DNA of 5,439 bases from Acidobacteriota bacterium (GTDB lineage Bacteria > Acidobacteriota > Terriglobia > UBA7540): the NCBI GenBank assembly GCA_021827245.1, contig JAKAWN010000450.1:1-5439 (forward strand). Direction: 5' to 3'. The position numbers and the translations under genes are program-made. Numbering within the stretch: position 1 is the first letter of the stretch; each line of letters starts with the position of its first letter. The notes under the pieces were generated by a model. The model was not told where the DNA came from. It did no database searches and worked only from the letters and a program-made list of their open reading frames with translations. Shown here piece by piece: positions 5,255-5,439 of this stretch.

Positions 5255-5410
5255 ATGGGATTTGATATTTACGGACGGAAAGCGTGGAAGAGAAAAGGAG
5301 GGATTTTTCGGGCGAGAGTCTGGGAGTGGCCGCCCCTCCAGAGTCACGGTAAGGCAAGAAACGCCTTCTCCAGCTTCGTCAGCCGACCGCGTGGCGTCCC
5401 CACCAGGTAA
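5255..5410 (+). pseudogene. MGFDIYG-type conserved hypothetical protein, truncated and fused to antisense IS sequence
   Basis: Seen: AAGGAGG (5244-5250) sits at good spacing before ATG 5255, opening a 51-residue frame: MGFDIYGRKAWKRKGG, then IFRARVWEWPPL. This start matches a widespread small protein family of unknown function that begins M-G-(F/W/M)-D-(V/I)-Y-G-x-(K/N)-P and continues with ...GxYFRxNVWxWxPL. The match here covers about 30 residues. From about 5340 the frame is the antisense of an IS transposase fragment (TAA at 5408-5410), so the gene was cut there by insertion or rearrangement. The spacing of the FR...VW.W.PL part fits the family, supporting a genuine start. The gene probably belonged to the mobile element or its cargo. 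Confidence 0.55.
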
Positions 5411-5439
5411 GCCACCGGCGAGAGCGATTCGCGCATCTC
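5344..5439 (-). pseudogene. IS4/IS1634-like transposase fragment
   Basis: The minus-strand frame enters from the right edge as EMRESLSPVAYLVGTPRGRL, then TKLEKAFLALP and TGA (5346-5344). The YLVGTPKGRLxxLExxLLxxPW block is characteristic of DDE transposases of the IS4/IS1634 type, in the middle of the protein before the last catalytic Glu. In homologues the P is followed by W; here TGG would have become TGA. Beyond the stop the expected continuation (VR..V.VKLL) is not visible in any frame, so the element appears to be cut here, exactly where the MGFDIYG gene is also cut. The upstream part lies outside the window. Confidence 0.6.

Noticed and set aside
5027..5347. Minus-strand frames of 106 and 81 codons
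   Set aside because: No family resemblance and no ribosome site. They run antisense through the MGFDIYG start and across the tRNA-like end.
1..5439. CRISPR arrays, retron/group II intron RNAs, toxin-antitoxin pairs
   Set aside because: No regularly spaced repeats, reverse transcriptase motifs or paired small genes were seen on either strand.

Overview
The window reads as one intact gene beside a strip of gene debris. The host is probably a soil-type bacterium, and Acidobacteriota is my best guess. That rests on protein style only: an exported GH63-like glycosidase, a family-10-like exported glycosidase, and a possible TonB-receptor tail. There is no taxonomic marker gene.

Positions 1-2840 (minus strand): the only complete gene is a secreted 814-residue (alpha/alpha)6-barrel glycoside hydrolase of the GH63/MGH type (396-2840). 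It starts at an ATG behind a strong Shine-Dalgarno. Downstream of it, at 209-1, lies the start of a Tat-exported protein with a good ribosome site and a twin-arginine leader. Its reading frame breaks after about 22 codons, and it runs off the window.

Positions 2841-3311: the glycosidase 5' region has no convincing gene. It holds a 13-bp dyad near the start codon and, further up, a possible broken 3' end of a TonB-dependent receptor (3088-3180).

Positions 3312-4604: three broken genes follow. One is a minus-strand serine resolvase/invertase that has lost its catalytic-serine N-terminus. One is a plus-strand exported family-10-like glycosidase whose start codon position is ATA and whose frame breaks in a run of six G. 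One is the C-terminal 100 residues of a minus-strand aldo/keto reductase.

Positions 4606-5080: the reductase remnant is fused head-to-head to the C-terminal catalytic part of a plus-strand tyrosine integrase. Thirty-four bases after the integrase stop lies the 3' part (about 54 nt) of a minus-strand tRNA-Thr(CGU) with no 5' part. Beyond it are direct and inverted short repeats (4917-5039). Integrase end, tRNA 3' half and short repeats together look like the attachment region of an integrated element, in an arrangement closer to attP or an element-element junction than to a simple host tRNA. A second, shorter tRNA-3'-end-like sequence lies at 5053-5076.

Positions 5255-5439: a small plus-strand gene beginning MGFDIYG, with a strong ribosome site, runs after about 30 codons into the antisense of an IS4/IS1634-like transposase fragment that leaves the window on the minus strand.

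Overall, a working polysaccharide-degradation gene sits next to a decayed integration hotspot. I see no intact novel system. The most informative part is the att-like region.
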